Notes: generated from the sequence alone by a model not told the origin. Positions 1-10,315 are shown, counted from the stretch's first letter. The stretch is 64,000 bases of DNA from Pseudoips prasinana (GCA_951640165.1 OX621259.1:1116001-1180000), one strand, 5' to 3'. Program-made: numbers and translations.

Positions 1-112
1 TAGGGGGCAGTCTTACGACAGTTTTTACGTAGGGGGTGGGGGGGTTATTACACTCTGTATTATTTCTTTAGGTGTACAATAAAGAGTTTATCTACCTATC
101 TATCTATCACTT
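1..112 (+). repeat. 3' tail of a LINE-like element with TCTA microsatellite
   Basis: The segment ends with an 'acaataaagagttt' polyadenylation-like block followed by a short run of CTAT/CTAC units. That is the usual look of a LINE 3' end with a microsatellite tail. No coding sequence is visible and the left end is cut by the window. Confidence 0.35.
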
Positions 113-463
113 TTAACAGCTAAGTTCACTTAATTAATTTTTAATATTCGTATCGTGAAATAGTCACGGTATATGCATGTTTAATGATTTAGGTTAGTAA
201 TATTCAATATAGATGTTTCTATTTCCCAAACTGTTATTCAAATTAATAAAATCATCGGTAATCAAATGCAATCACCCCAAATTAAATTATTGGGATTAAA
301 TTTAAATTGGATTCCTATAATGCAATAGCTGATTTAATCTATTCAATGTTACCGCAATGCATTTGATTATGTGGTTTTGTTAAACTTTCAACTAACAAAT
401 ATTTAATTCATACAAATAGAGTTTCAGTGTTTTATGTATTGGTTTACGTACATATATATTTAT
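113..463. other. AT-rich sequence, nothing recognised
   Basis: AT-rich sequence with scattered stops in all frames. No gene, RNA or repeat could be supported. Confidence 0.5.
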
Positions 464-625
464 TGATTATGCAGCCTGTTACTGTTCACTGCAGGACCTC
501 TTCTCACATGAGATGGGATAGGCCGTCGTCCACCTCGCTGGTTAGTGCGGGTTGGCAGACTTTACATGCTATCAAGAACATTCTGGAGAACTCGCAGGCT
601 TCTCCACGATGTTTTCTTCATCAAT
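464..625 (+). repeat. Lepidopteran interspersed repeat fragment
   Basis: Contains the phrase 'acattctggagaactcgcag' followed by 'acgatgttttcttcatc', which I recognise as a very common dispersed block in lepidopteran genomes. It is short and has no convincing coding content. The open frame here is incidental. Confidence 0.5.
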
Positions 626-970
626 ATAATCATTATCATAATATTAGTACATGAAGCATAAACTGTATTTTTAAGAAAATTGCGCAGACAGAGGAGTATG
701 CAATTTGGAACAGTTAAATTTCATATAGAGAAGGAATGCAAAATACTAACATTTTTATATAATAGGCTTTAGAATTAAATAGAAAAAACATTATACACTC
801 CACCATGCTTTTAAACACTGGCAAATTGAATATAAAAACTGGGAATCATATTGAAACTTTTAATATGTAAGACCTATGTACACATGATTGCAATAAAGAT
901 TGAACTTGAACAAATTAATTAGTCTTTGACTATAGAACCTAAATGGTCGAAATTCGAACAAATAATAATA
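626..970. other. AT-rich sequence, nothing coding
   Basis: Low-complexity AT-rich DNA. Near 888-910 there is 'caataaagattgaacttgaac', again like a LINE 3' tail, but too short to assign. Confidence 0.4.
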
Positions 971-1121
971 ATATCCTGGTTCATTATTCACACACGGCGA
1001 TCTGATCCCAAACTAAGCAGAGCTTGTACTATGGAAACCAGATAACTGATTTACTATACATACTAATTTGCTTTTGTAAATACATACTTATATACATAAT
1101 AACAGCCAGACTCAGGACGCT
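971..1121 (-). repeat. SINE fragment (family C), 3' portion
   Basis: Matches the 3' half of the SINE at 36600-36850: 'tctgatcccaaactaagca', 'ggaaaccagataactgat' and 'cagactcagga' appear in the same order. The tRNA-like head is missing. It sits on the minus strand relative to the promoter orientation. Confidence 0.6.
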
Positions 1122-1952
1122 CCAAATCCAAACCCACTAAAAAGTATCCACAAAACTATAACGTTTTAAGATGGTACGAACGGACGGATTGAAATGAAGT
1201 TCAGTCGTTATAATTACGTTTCTTATTTTTGTAATGTTAACATAGCGATTCTATATTAATTTACATAAAACTTACGGTTGATAGGTATTTAAAACTTCTA
1301 AACATTATTCCACACTATTTATATCACATGCTGTATTGTATATTGTGAAGAGCTTTTTCCTCATCGCTCACTTTTATAAACGGAATAAGGCATATAGGTA
1401 CAGGTTGTTTCAGAAACCACGTAATTATGTTATTTCTGGCACACAAAGGTCTCCGCCTTTATTAGTCGTATCTTTACTGCTTCTCTTGCAATAAAGTCTG
1501 CAAATTAAGCCACTTTTCTCAATATTATTATACATATTAAAATAATCTTAAATGTAAAAGTAATCATAAATGTAAAAGATATTTGAATATAAGTAATGAA
1601 CTCCAAATCACCCCTAACCAGACTTGGCAATTTTTTTTTGCTATTGTGCAAAACAATAGAAAAAAAATATAGCCAAGTCTGGTTAGGCTTATTCCAAAGT
1701 GATAAGGTTGAAATTGATGTGGTATTATATGGCACACAGGCTGTTTTAGGGTTAAATTGTTTATTTGTAATAATTTTAGGCCATTGATTTAAACATGAGA
1801 GGACAGAGTAAAATCGCTTTATTTTAATTACTGGACATGTTTTTACATGTACCTACTTGATAACTTATTTCTACTACTTTCTTCTTAATTGCTTAAGCTT
1901 TATGGGAGGATGACCTGAGGACGACAATTGGAATGGACAACTTTAAAGGTAT
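1122..1952. other. AT-rich sequence, nothing recognised
   Basis: AT-rich DNA with no long frame and no recognised motif. The two opposed open frames near 1505-1787 overlap each other and show no family resemblance. Confidence 0.45.
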
Positions 1953-2294
1953 CCACCAGAGTGGCTAGGCGAGGCGAGGAGAGAATTTAAATTTGTATGG
2001 CAAATTTTCAATCCTCTCCCAGCGCATCTTTGGTGGAAACAGTGTGGATTGACGAGAATATACGAGGCGTAAAAATGAACCGCGTTGCTTCCAATATAGA
2101 GTACAAATTTACTCTTGTTGTTCTTTGTGCGTGTGTATTGCAAGAGTGCGTGAGTATAGCTATATCTTAATCTAATGAAGCCTACGGGCGGCGCGGCGGT
2201 GCCGCGCGAGCGCGCGATGGCATTTTTTTTGTGGAAAAGGGTCAGTGCGATTTCAATTCTCTTCTCGCATCGTCTCGTCTCGCCACTCTGGTGG
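1953..2294. mobile_element. Non-autonomous DNA element with inverted ends (MITE-like)
   Basis: The left end reads 'ccaccagagtggctaggcga' and the right end is its near reverse complement (cgtctcgccactctggtgg). Similarity fades inward over about 45 bp. The 342-bp interior has no transposase. No convincing target-site duplication is visible, so the superfamily is open. Confidence 0.5.
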
Positions 2295-2707
2295 AAGATC
2301 ATCTTAAGTGCCTACTAAAGTGCGGAGACACCCTGTATATTTTTTGCTACTGTATCGCGTGGTTAGTTTCATTTGTCTATCGACTGAGCAGTTATATTAA
2401 CATCAATTAGTACCCCATAGGGACTGACAGCCGCAGAACATCTGTCACTGAGCACTGTCGTTTGTCTCTGTCTCTTGGTAGCTGATTGCAAGTTTTTCAC
2501 AAGACATCAACAAATATACTGGCGTATTGGTCCAGTGGTTACTAAGCCTGCTAAGCCAGAGGTCGTGTGCTTGATCACAGCCCAAGACTAATATTTGTGT
2601 GATGACTGCGATTATTTGTTATGTATCTATGTGGGTGTAATTAATTGGGCATAATTAGCTTGTGCTGCATTGTCGTTTGTTTCATAACAGTTTTGCTATT
2701 GTTATCT
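2295..2707. other. Unassigned sequence
   Basis: No gene recognised. At 2521-2600 there is 'ggcgtattggtccagtggtt' and 'ttgatcacagcccaagac', a decayed tRNA-like SINE head, but too diverged to name. Confidence 0.35.
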
Positions 2708-2930
2708 ACTGCGTCGTTGGTCGAGCAGTATTATTTAAAATCCTGGGTTCGATCCCAGGTCAAGCTAAAAAGATATTTTGGGATTATATGGTAAAGAAAA
2801 AAATTCTCAATATCAGCCCGGAGTCTGGGAGTTTGCGGTATTTACAACCCCCTGCAACTTATGGAGCAAGTCCATTGGTCCTGTATCTCACCTCTTTTCG
2901 GTCGTGTCACTAACCCACCCATTAGACCAA
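2708..2930 (+). repeat. tRNA-derived SINE (family A), diverged copy
   Basis: The tRNA-like head has 'cgtcgttggtcgagcagta' (A box) and 'gggttcgatccc' (B box). The body then follows other family A copies here: 'gaagtctgggagtt.gcggta', 'ggtcctgta.ct.acctctt' and 'ggtcgtgtc'. This is a pol III SINE, not a functional tRNA. Confidence 0.7.
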
Positions 2931-2934
2931 TCAT

Positions 2935-3345
2935 CATCATCGTCATCATATCAGTCGAAAGACGTCCACTGCTGGACAAAGGCCTCCCCAAGGATCTCCA
3001 CAATAGCCGGTTCTACGCTGCCCGCATCCAGCGGCTTCCCGCGACACTTGCAAGATCGTCGGTCCACCTTGTAGGGTCCACGCTACGTCTTGCGATTCGT
3101 GGTCGCCACTTGAGAACCTTTCTGCCCCATCGGCCGTCGGTTCCACGAGCTATGTACCCTGCCCACTACCACTTCAGTATGGCAATTCTTTTGGCTATCT
3201 CGGCTACTTTGGTCCGCCTGCGGATTTCGACGTTTTTGATTCGATCGCGCAGGGATACTCTGAGCATAGCTTTCTCCATTGCTCCTTGGATGAACTTGAG
3301 CCTTCTGATGAGGCCCATAGTAAGCGACCACGTTAGACTTTATTG
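2935..3345 (-). pseudogene. RTE-like LINE, 3' end of ORF2 (5'-truncated, broken)
   Basis: On the minus strand this reads as the C-terminal tail typical of lepidopteran RTE-type endonuclease/reverse transcriptase ORFs. It has fragments such as MEPTADGAERFSSG and an ending near 'AVDVFRLI', spread over more than one frame. The + strand shows the familiar 'gtccactgctggacaaaggc' of the 3' end, followed by a CATCAT tail at 2931-2950. No RT catalytic motif is present. It is one of several such fragments here (also 10985, 16840, 26405 and 50550). Confidence 0.65.
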
Positions 3346-3523
3346 GTATAAACATTAATCTATCTTTAGGTAAACCGCACGCCTATGTACTTTGCCTTGC
3401 CAATTACTTCCGGATCGCTAAAAGTGCTTTGAACTTGGTAATAGTAATTAACCCAAATCTGAGTGAAAATGTCATGTGGTTTTATGTAGTTGTACCTTAA
3501 TATTCCACGTGTTATTATTTTAG

Positions 3524-3636
3524 ATCGAGAACTTGGACCCGATCGTGTTGGACGTGTGGATAGAGGCAGTGGGACCGGTGCTACAGATGGCTCTCAAACC
3601 GATCCTATCAAAACCGCACGAATATCCAACGTTGTG
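3524..3636 (+). CDS. Host gene exon A (internal coding exon)
   Basis: An internal exon preceded by 'ttattattttag' and followed by the donor gtacgt. The 113-nt exon reads IENLDPIVLDVWIEAVGPVL and continues for 17 more residues with no stop, ending two bases into a codon. Those two bases join exactly with the first base of exon B at 27089 to make TGG (Trp). The surrounding DNA is all repeat or AT-rich, so a conserved-looking amphipathic frame between consensus splice sites stands out. Family assignment is weak: the phrase 'LD.WIEAVGP' resembles linkers between ASH/MSP domains in axonemal proteins such as DLEC1 or HYDIN. The longer open frame on this strand (3490-3861) is a different reading frame and is rejected. 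Confidence 0.8.
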
Positions 3637-3829
3637 GTACGTATTTATAAATCTTACTTAATTTTTATATACCCGTGTCCGAAATCCTACATGCCGTCAT
3701 ACTCCTACATCGGCACCTTATGTCATCCGGGAATCTCTATCAGAGAAAGGGCAGTAGCGTCTCTCTGTGTGCTATCCCCATCATACTACGATCGCCAATC
3801 CGTCTGCCAAGCGTGGCGATTATGGCATA

Positions 3830-4187
3830 CTAGCTGTGCCCCGCGGTTTTACCCGCATTAAACTTCATAAATTACTAGCTGTGCCCCGCAGTTTTACCCG
3901 CGTTAAACTTTATAAATTATAACCTATGTGTTAATCCAGGATGTCAGCTAACTCCATACCAAATTTTATTAAAGTCGCTCCAGCCGTTTAGACGTGAAGA
4001 AGTAACAAACATACACACTCACACCGTCACAATCTTTCGCCTTTATAATATTAGTAGGATAGCCTATGTGTTAATCCAGGGTGTCAGCTAACTTCATACC
4101 CATCGCTCCAGCCGTTTAGACGTGAAGAAGTAACAAACATGCACACTCACACACTCACAAACTTTCGCCTTTATAATATTAGTAGGA
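3830..4187 (-). mobile_element. Non-autonomous Helitron (outer copy)
   Basis: On the minus strand the element starts TCCTACTAATATTATAAA and ends ...GGGGCACAGCTAG. It sits between A and T with no target duplication, all Helitron hallmarks. A near-terminal GC-rich hairpin (CGCGG / CCGCG around GTAAAA in better copies) lies about 11 nt before CTAG. There is no coding capacity, so it would need Rep/helicase in trans. It is interrupted by a second copy at 3875-4059. Confidence 0.75.
3875..4059 (-). mobile_element. Non-autonomous Helitron (inner copy)
   Basis: A second, same-family element in the same orientation lies exactly between the A and T of 'aaattA^TAgcctatg' in the outer element. The outer copy therefore reads straight through when the insert is ignored. 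Both ends match the family (CTAG end at 3875, TCC start at 4059). Size is 185 bp. Confidence 0.75.
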
Positions 4188-4275
4188 TCTCTTAATGATA
4201 GACACAACTCCAGAGTGGAAATCTTTTGGGGATTTTGTCCAACAGTGTACATCATTCGGCTGGCATGTTGGTTTG

Positions 4276-5324
4276 TAGTTGCTTTTTTAGTATGACGTTT
4301 ACGGTTAGCCTATGATGCTTTCATTGCTTCACCAGACAATAGAGACGAACGTGGCCTCAAGCTGTCAAGCAAATAAAACTGCAAACTAAGTTCCTGCGCC
4401 GGAAGGCCCCACTTTGGGGTCCAAACCTCGACTCTAGTCGGTTACCATATCCATCGAGAATATTGATTTCTTAGGAACGTTTTTATGTAATACCGGAACA
4501 CGCGCGCATCTCGTCCGATTGGGGATCGGAGGGTGCGTTTAAATAAAATAAAATATAATACAATTTATTAGCAGTCCAGTTTTTACAAGTAGCTTACTTA
4601 ATAGTAATTAAAGCTTAAATAATAACTTAAATAAATTCATTTAGAAATAACCGAAGTGTGAGGATAGGTAACTGTATGTGTGTGTGTGTGTGTTGGAGTA
4701 TGTGTAGAATATTATGCCGTGGTCGAATAGTCTGACGGGAAGATCAAGTGTCAATTCAATGTTCTAAGGAGGTGCTCAGTCTCATTATAGTTAAGGTTTG
4801 CGATGTAGTTTTTTACCTTTATTTGAGCTTCTCGCAGTGTGATTAATTTGATGTCACATTAAGCGACAAGCCCATTGTATGGCAAAGAGAACATAAAGAT
4901 TTATATATTTTGTACAACCAGCATACTGCCCACGCAATAGTACACTACAAATAGTAACATTAATACAACACGCAACAGTAACACTCCCAAGTGGTCAATA
5001 TGTATCAGTTGATGTGCTTAGTCATCAATCATCTGTAAATGATAAGTGAGGTTAAGTACCTAGGCTCAGGGTCAGTCTAAAGATGGGAAACCACAGAGGT
5101 GGTAATTATTTTGAGCATCTCCGAGGGCAACAGTTATTGAGCCATTCCAAGGACTAATCGGCGGCTGACCGAATTTTTAAATATTAATTGTCAATACTTA
5201 TGATTTTAAATATATTTACCTACATCTTTTCTAAATGGTACTGTCTTTATTGATGAAAGAATTGAATATTATTAAAAAAACTATACAAATGTGAACGAGT
5301 TAATTTTTGTTATTCCTCTAATAA
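4276..5324. other. Repeat-like and AT-rich DNA, no gene
   Basis: Includes a (TG) microsatellite around 4676-4693. From about 4545 to 4870 it looks like minus-strand LINE 3'-UTR sequence starting at an AT-rich tail ('taaaataaaatataataca'). Neither part has an open frame worth reporting. Confidence 0.35.
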
Positions 5325-5612
5325 GGTTCATTCGCTCAAAGAGCTGTCCAACTGGGGAAATACCTCCACCTTACAGAAGACAATCCTTAATAATAACATT
5401 AACTATTTTAATGTAGTGCTTCTGCGTGTGAGTAACGTCGCCAGAGCTCATCGGGGTGAGGGAAGGGTCAGCAACACTTGTTTGCTGCCTCTTAAAGGCC
5501 GGAAACGCACCCGCGACGCCTCTGGTGTTGCGAGTGTCCATGGGCGGCGGTGATCACTTACAATCACGTGACTCACTTGTCGCCCTCTGATGTATATAAA
5601 AAATAAACACGA
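5325..5612 (+). repeat. LINE 3'-end family Y ('ggcggcggtgatcactta')
   Basis: Blocks in order: 'attcgctcaaagagct', 'gaaatacctccaccttacag', 'aaggccggaaacgcacccg', 'tccatgggcggcggtgatca', then an A-rich end. The same order is seen at 23590-23880 and, diverged, at 51555-51765. This is one of the commonest lepidopteran repeats. Open frames across it are incidental. Confidence 0.65.
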
Positions 5613-5874
5613 ATAAGAGATCTCGTGAAAAGAAAACATAAAGGTAGAGTAATGAAATTCGTTACGAAATAAATATAATTTCCGTGCGCGGAGCGCCGCC
5701 GGTGTAGAGTGCTTTGCGCTCACACAATTACACTCATTCCATTATATTTAAAAACAGGAGCTTTTAAACATAAACAAGATACACACCATGCTTGTTAGGA
5801 GCATGAACTAAAATAAAAAGACTACTATTTAAAAAACTTACTTATCGTACGGGTAGTGTTTACCCTAGTGTCAG

Positions 5875-6095
5875 CGTTGTTCAAGCCGACCAGTAGGCCT
5901 CTGACAGGGCTTAACGGCTGTTGTCTAATGCTTACAACCGGGACCGACACCTGCCATCCGAAGCATGGAGACGCTCAGAAGTTAAACTTTGGAGGTCACC
6001 CATCTATGGATAGACCGCGAGCCTAGTTACTTAATCTCGCCGATTGATTACGGACTTGTGAGAGCACCTTGCTATAAGTGCCATCTTCAACTTTC
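5875..6095. repeat. Interspersed repeat (SINE-like)
   Basis: Contains 'caagccgaccagtaggcctc' and 'gcaccttgctataagtgcca', which I recall from a dispersed lepidopteran repeat. There is no coding content, and the boundaries are approximate. Confidence 0.45.
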
Positions 6096-6403
6096 TATGA
6101 GACAACGATTTGAAATTACAAAAAAAGGTTTTAGTTTAAATACCTTTATTATCATTAAATACGAAAAATCGTATTTGCTAAATACCTGAGTCCCTGGTTA
6201 CCTCTTGTACCCGCTGAAGCAGAGATGATTGCTGACATCTTCTTAGTAAAACAGCTGCGCGCTGAGCACACGTCAGTTTCCCATCAACATGTCGGGTAAC
6301 GGGTATACGCTTTTAAACTTACGCGTATCATAATATTACAACATTACAGTAGTCCGGTAGTTGAAAGCCCGACAATGTTATAAAACATAGTCGGGAAAAG
6401 AAA
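6096..6403. other. Unassigned sequence
   Basis: No gene seen. A small inverted motif around 'cccgacaatg...catagtcggg' at 6368-6395 also resembles 'gtagtcgggctta' at 7493, suggesting remnants of a repeat. Confidence 0.3.
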
Positions 6404-6486
6404 TTTGACAGATTGGGTTAGCTGGATGTGCTGGCGTTTGTACATGTAACAAACGTCAGCACATCCAGCTAACCCAATCTGTCAAA
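6404..6486. repeat. Near-perfect 38-bp foldback
   Basis: The left arm, starting 'tttgacagattgggttagct', and the right arm, ending 'agctaacccaatctgtcaaa', pair over 38 positions with one mismatch around a 7-nt loop. The arm sequence recurs singly at 7329-7368 and, inverted, at 8536-8573. This is therefore probably the collapsed terminal repeat of a DNA element. Confidence 0.75.
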
Positions 6487-7558
6487 GGAGACGGATACGT
6501 TTTCATACAATCTTGGACTCGGATGTACAAAGATAAAAGTCGTGTCAATTAATGGGTCTATAAATTATCAGCCAATCACTAAAAATTCCATGGATTAATT
6601 CAATCTATGAGCAGAGTTATAAAAGATTTAGTCTTAATGGAGAGGTTATGTACCAACCTATACTAAACAGCTGATTTTTAAGGGAAATTGCTATTTAATA
6701 GTTATCCGTGTCCAGTATGTTAGCAAAAGTCGTACACGTTAAGCAATATCAGAAGTCCGTAGAGAATGCAGTTGTCGAGGGATATATAAACAAAACAAAA
6801 AAAAAATAGTCAAATCACACACGCACTAAACGATACGAGAAACAAGTGACCGATCATAAATTAAGATTCAAAATCTGTCACCCATGTCATAGATTAAAAA
6901 TATAGTTGCCAATTAATAATAAATCGATTTGAACGATAACCGATATTATGATATCTATTTATTTTGTTGATATTTAATTTTTTACTGTTGACATTATGTT
7001 AATGTATTTAATAATTATTATAATTAAATCGGTTACCTGGTGTCTGGTGCAAGAGGATTTTATTACATTGTTTGAACTCATTAACGTTAATCGATTATAG
7101 TAATCAACAACCAATTTAATTCGTGACTTAAACTTATTTTGAGATTTCTCGCTCCCCAGATTATAAATTGGGTCAATTTTTTACAGTTTGAAATAGAAAA
7201 ATATAACGCTTTTTTTAAACCATATCTCAACTTATTACAGACATGCCCAGAAATTCCCGTCTTTTATAGATTTTATCGTTTTGTATCGTTATCACAAAAG
7301 CATAAGGTTCACTTTCAATTGGGGAATTTTGACAGATTGGGGTAGCTTGATGTGCTGGCGTCTGTACTTATTATCGTGACTAGCCTTTATTGTAATTTTC
7401 CCGTGACCATGCTCAATGCAACTTGGTCGAAACGTCGGGAAAGTAACTACAAAGTTTGGTCGCGTTAATACCTGTTAAGATAGATGTATAACGTAGTCGG
7501 GCTTACAGGCACCAGAAAAATAATGCACAATCGAGTCAATGAACAAGCAACAAAGTCC

Positions 7559-7692
7559 TTTTTTTATAAGGCAGGAGGAAAACCAAAGCATGCCACCCGC
7601 AAACAATGTCTGTTTTTCCAGCGCCTGATGGGGGGAGCCCCGGTTACGTGGGTATGCTGCTCCGGTGCCCCCGTTTTGCGCCATGTCCCTGA
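7559..7692 (-). repeat. R1-like LINE 3'-UTR fragment
   Basis: Reverse complement of the 3' UTR of the LINE at 38418-39991. It shares 'cgcctgatggggggagcccc' and 'gcatgccacccgcaaa', and begins with a T-run (poly-A on the minus strand). It is a 5'-truncated insertion with no coding sequence. Confidence 0.7.
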
Positions 7693-7816
7693 TACTAGAA
7701 TAAAATGCACAATCGAGTCAACAAACACCCAAGTCGTTACGCTAACTATACACGTCCTAGTAAAAAAATATTCGATGCTATTTTTTAAGCAATTTTCTAC
7801 AAATTGATATTTGTAC

Positions 7817-8136
7817 GTAATACACAGGGTTGCCAACTATACTGTTTTGAACAGTATTATACTGTTTTTCACTAAATTATACTTTTTACTGTTGACCAAT
7901 AGTAAAGTATACAAAATACTGTTTACATTTATTTAGTCAGAGGGCGTTCACTGCTCAGTGCAGCGCAGCCACAAAGATTGAAAATTAGTAAGTTGTGCGA
8001 GAAGCTCTAAAAAATATGTATTTAAAACAATAAAAAAATAAAATACTGTTAATTTTTCTAAAATACTAATTAATATTCTTCATAGACCTGAATATACGTT
8101 ATTTCTAGTAAAAAAAGTTGGCAAGCCTAGTATTAC
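7817..8136. mobile_element. MITE with 'gttgcca' inverted ends
   Basis: The ends 'gtaatacacagggttgccaac' and its imperfect complement 'gttggcaagcctagtattac' bound about 320 bp of AT-rich DNA without a frame. No target duplication could be fixed, so the superfamily is open. Confidence 0.45.
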
Positions 8137-8645
8137 ATAATACGAAATGAAAGAGAATTGGCTGATATCAAATATAAACTTGGAAAGATCCGAGTCAGTT
8201 AGGACGGGATTTGGTGGCTTCAAGATGTTCCGTCACCGTGAAATGTGTTGTGATTGAGTTATAGGCAGTTTTGTGTCTAGGTAACGTTCGGTTGCGAATT
8301 GAAGGAAAATTATTTCATAGTTCATTTTAAACATTTTTTCATTATTTCATTATTTATTTATTTCATTTCATTATTTCAACCTTTTGAACTTAGGGGAAAG
8401 AGGGAACTCGTTAGAAACAGTGTACTAATTTAAGTTATCTTGCGTAGACTAAATACTTAGAAATTACCGAACTAACCTTTCTTGAGAACATCTCTGAATT
8501 AGTAACAGAATATTCGACGAGGTATGTCCTTTTCACAGACGCCAGCACATCCAGTTATCCCAATCTGTCAAATGTCTTTTATAGATTTTCAACTTTATCA
8601 CTTAAGTATAAGGTTCACTTTCAATTGGGGCAATTTGACAGATTG

Positions 8646-9344
8646 TTTGTACCATTCGCAGCTTGTCAATCTTATTTAATTCATCCTTTTAAACGTCCAA
8701 TTACGTCAGCGCACCTTTTTAATATTTGTGGCATCATCCTCTTACACACCACACCACAACGCTCTCTTACGTCAACATTTTGTATACTGCCTCTCAGTTA
8801 CACCACACACACTTCTCAGAACTCATTTCCAATGCATTTATTGTACTTATTTTATTTATTTATTTCTGGCTTATTCAACTACTTTCTACTCGTGTTTTGT
8901 TGGAAGTGTAGCTTCTGTAACTTTGTTCTGTGGTTATAAGCAGAATTTATTTCTGCCTTATAATATTCAAATTATGTTAATTACTCTTCAACATTGTAAT
9001 GAACATAATTGGCAATATTTTTTGGAGAAAGTAAATAAAATGATGTTCCGTTCCTTTTACCATAAAGTTTACTTAATTTTATCGACGCTGTTTTTTACGA
9101 TACATTTTCCTAATTGGATCGAATATTGAATTACAACATACCAAACCTAATTAATTAACATTTAATGTTGTTCTTGTTCATTGCCTATTACGAGATTCGA
9201 CATCACCTTTTCTACGTTCATGATATAACAAAAAAAGAACATATCATTTTTTTCGCAAAAATAGTATCTATTTTACAATTTTCTTTTATTAAATTATTTA
9301 TTTTTATAGCAACACACGCAGTGAAAAGGGTCAATCTAATCTAA
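8646..9344. other. AT-rich sequence, no gene supported
   Basis: Overlapping open frames at 8625-9129 are AT-driven. They show no motif, domain or splice context. Nothing else recognised. Confidence 0.45.
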
Positions 9345-9560
9345 AAAATGGGAAATCTTAAACTTAATTCTGCAGAGAGTTTCGAACCAGCACCATCTGA
9401 CCTATCCGGGGTAGACGCTCTGAGATAAGCTAGGAACGTTTAAATTAAAATTAAAGTCAAAATCTAGCACACACCACACTTGTGTCACCCATAAGTACTT
9501 ATTCTGAGTCAGGGTTGAGTTTGTGTCCATCAATTAAATGTTTATAAACTACTAATAAAA
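9345..9560 (-). repeat. SINE-like repeat
   Basis: On the minus strand it reads 'agatggtgctggttcgaaac' with a B-box-like core. It shares its flanks with the element at 52569-52706. The right part ('tgtgtccatcaattaaatg') matches other dispersed copies near 51815 and 62870. Confidence 0.45.
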
Positions 9561-9605
9561 AAAAATATGATATTTTTATTTTTATACCATTCACAATAAG
9601 ATTAA

Positions 9606-10037
9606 GGCTAAGAACTCACGGAGCGATTTTCGTCCGCAACCGCCGCGGTCGTGGATCTGCGGTTTTATTTCAAAACTCACGAGACCGGTTATTCGCGCGG
9701 TTACGCGGCCGCCACGTGTAATAACAAGTCACTGATGCAAAATGGCCGGATCTCTGTACCTCCCGCCGCGCCGCCCGCCGGCCCCCGCTGTCGCCCGCCA
9801 ACCGATCGCAAAGCGCGCGGGCGCCACCCGCCGAGGCTGCGGGTAACCGCGGCCCGCGCGATTCTACTAGTTGCCCGCCGGTACAGCGGGAGCCGCATAC
9901 AACCGCGTACACCGCGGGCGTAAAACGCGTCGTGAAATGTGCTTTTAATTTTTTATATAAATATTTGCATTCTACAGAAGCTGCGGGCCCGCAACCGCAG
10001 CGGACGCGGGCGAAAATCGCTCCGTGAGTTCTTAGCC
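9606..10037. mobile_element. PIF/Harbinger-like MITE with GC-rich interior
   Basis: Perfect 27-bp terminal inverted repeats begin GGCTAAGAACTCACGG. They are followed inward by partly matching GC-rich sequence and flanked by a TAA trinucleotide on each side (9603-9605 and 10038-10040). A 3-bp TAA/TTA duplication is the hallmark of PIF/Harbinger insertion. The 432-bp interior is strikingly GC- and CpG-rich against an AT-rich background. The several open frames within it are by-products of that composition, so no transposase is encoded. Confidence 0.75.
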
Positions 10038-10185
10038 TAAAGGCTGGGAATTGCCATGTCTATTGAATCCAAGCTAGAAAATTGTCATCCTATAATAATT
10101 AAATATTAATTTTGCATTGGTTTTGCATTACATAATTTTTATTGTTTCCAGAAACAAATGTACAGAATGTTCGTATAAAATGACA

Positions 10186-10315
10186 TGTTTCTAAAACAAA
10201 AAACTGGAAAATTGTATTTTAGAAAGAAAGCTGTGAAATGCCGTGTTTCTAGAATCAAAGCTGAAAAATGTCAAGTTTCTAGAAACAAAGCTGTGAAAGG
10301 CCATGTTTCTAGAAA
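10186..10315. repeat. 30-bp tandem repeat with TTTCTAGAA core
   Basis: TTTCTAGAA recurs at exactly 10246, 10276 and 10306. Between copies the sequence follows 'acaaagctgtgaaaggccat' with substitutions. Two more diverged units lie to the left, giving roughly four to five 30-bp units. Each core is a palindromic pair of nGAAn boxes. Confidence 0.7.

Larger units (their letters stand above)
3735..4275 (+). repeat. Dispersed repeat, split by Helitrons
   Basis: The left half (3735-3829) has 'cgatcgccaatccgtctgcc' and 'gtggcgattatggcata'. The right half (4188-4275) resumes with 'ttttggggattttgtccaac'. Together they parallel the uninterrupted copy at 16300-16460 and a diverged one at 36960-37165. 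The insert between the halves is the Helitron pair at 3830-4187. Confidence 0.65.
7257..8645. mobile_element. Composite repeat unit flanked by direct and inverted repeats
   Basis: About 80 bp beginning 'gtcttttatagatttt' and running through 'aaggttcactttcaattggg' to 'tttgacagattg' is present at 7257-7340 and again at 8573-8645. Inside, the foldback arm seen at 6404 occurs as an inverted pair at 7329-7368 and 8536-8573, like terminal inverted repeats. The interior contains an R1-LINE 3' fragment and another MITE, and no transposase frame. Confidence 0.5.

Noticed and set aside
3490..3861. 123-codon frame on the + strand
   Set aside because: It crosses exon A in the wrong frame. The exon frame with splice sites is better supported.
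8625..9129. Overlapping 61-133-codon frames
   Set aside because: AT-rich, hydrophobic by composition, no motif, no splice context.
9651..9923. Open frames of 80-90 codons on both strands
   Set aside because: They lie wholly within the GC-rich Harbinger-like MITE. Overlapping frames on both strands come from base composition, with no motif.
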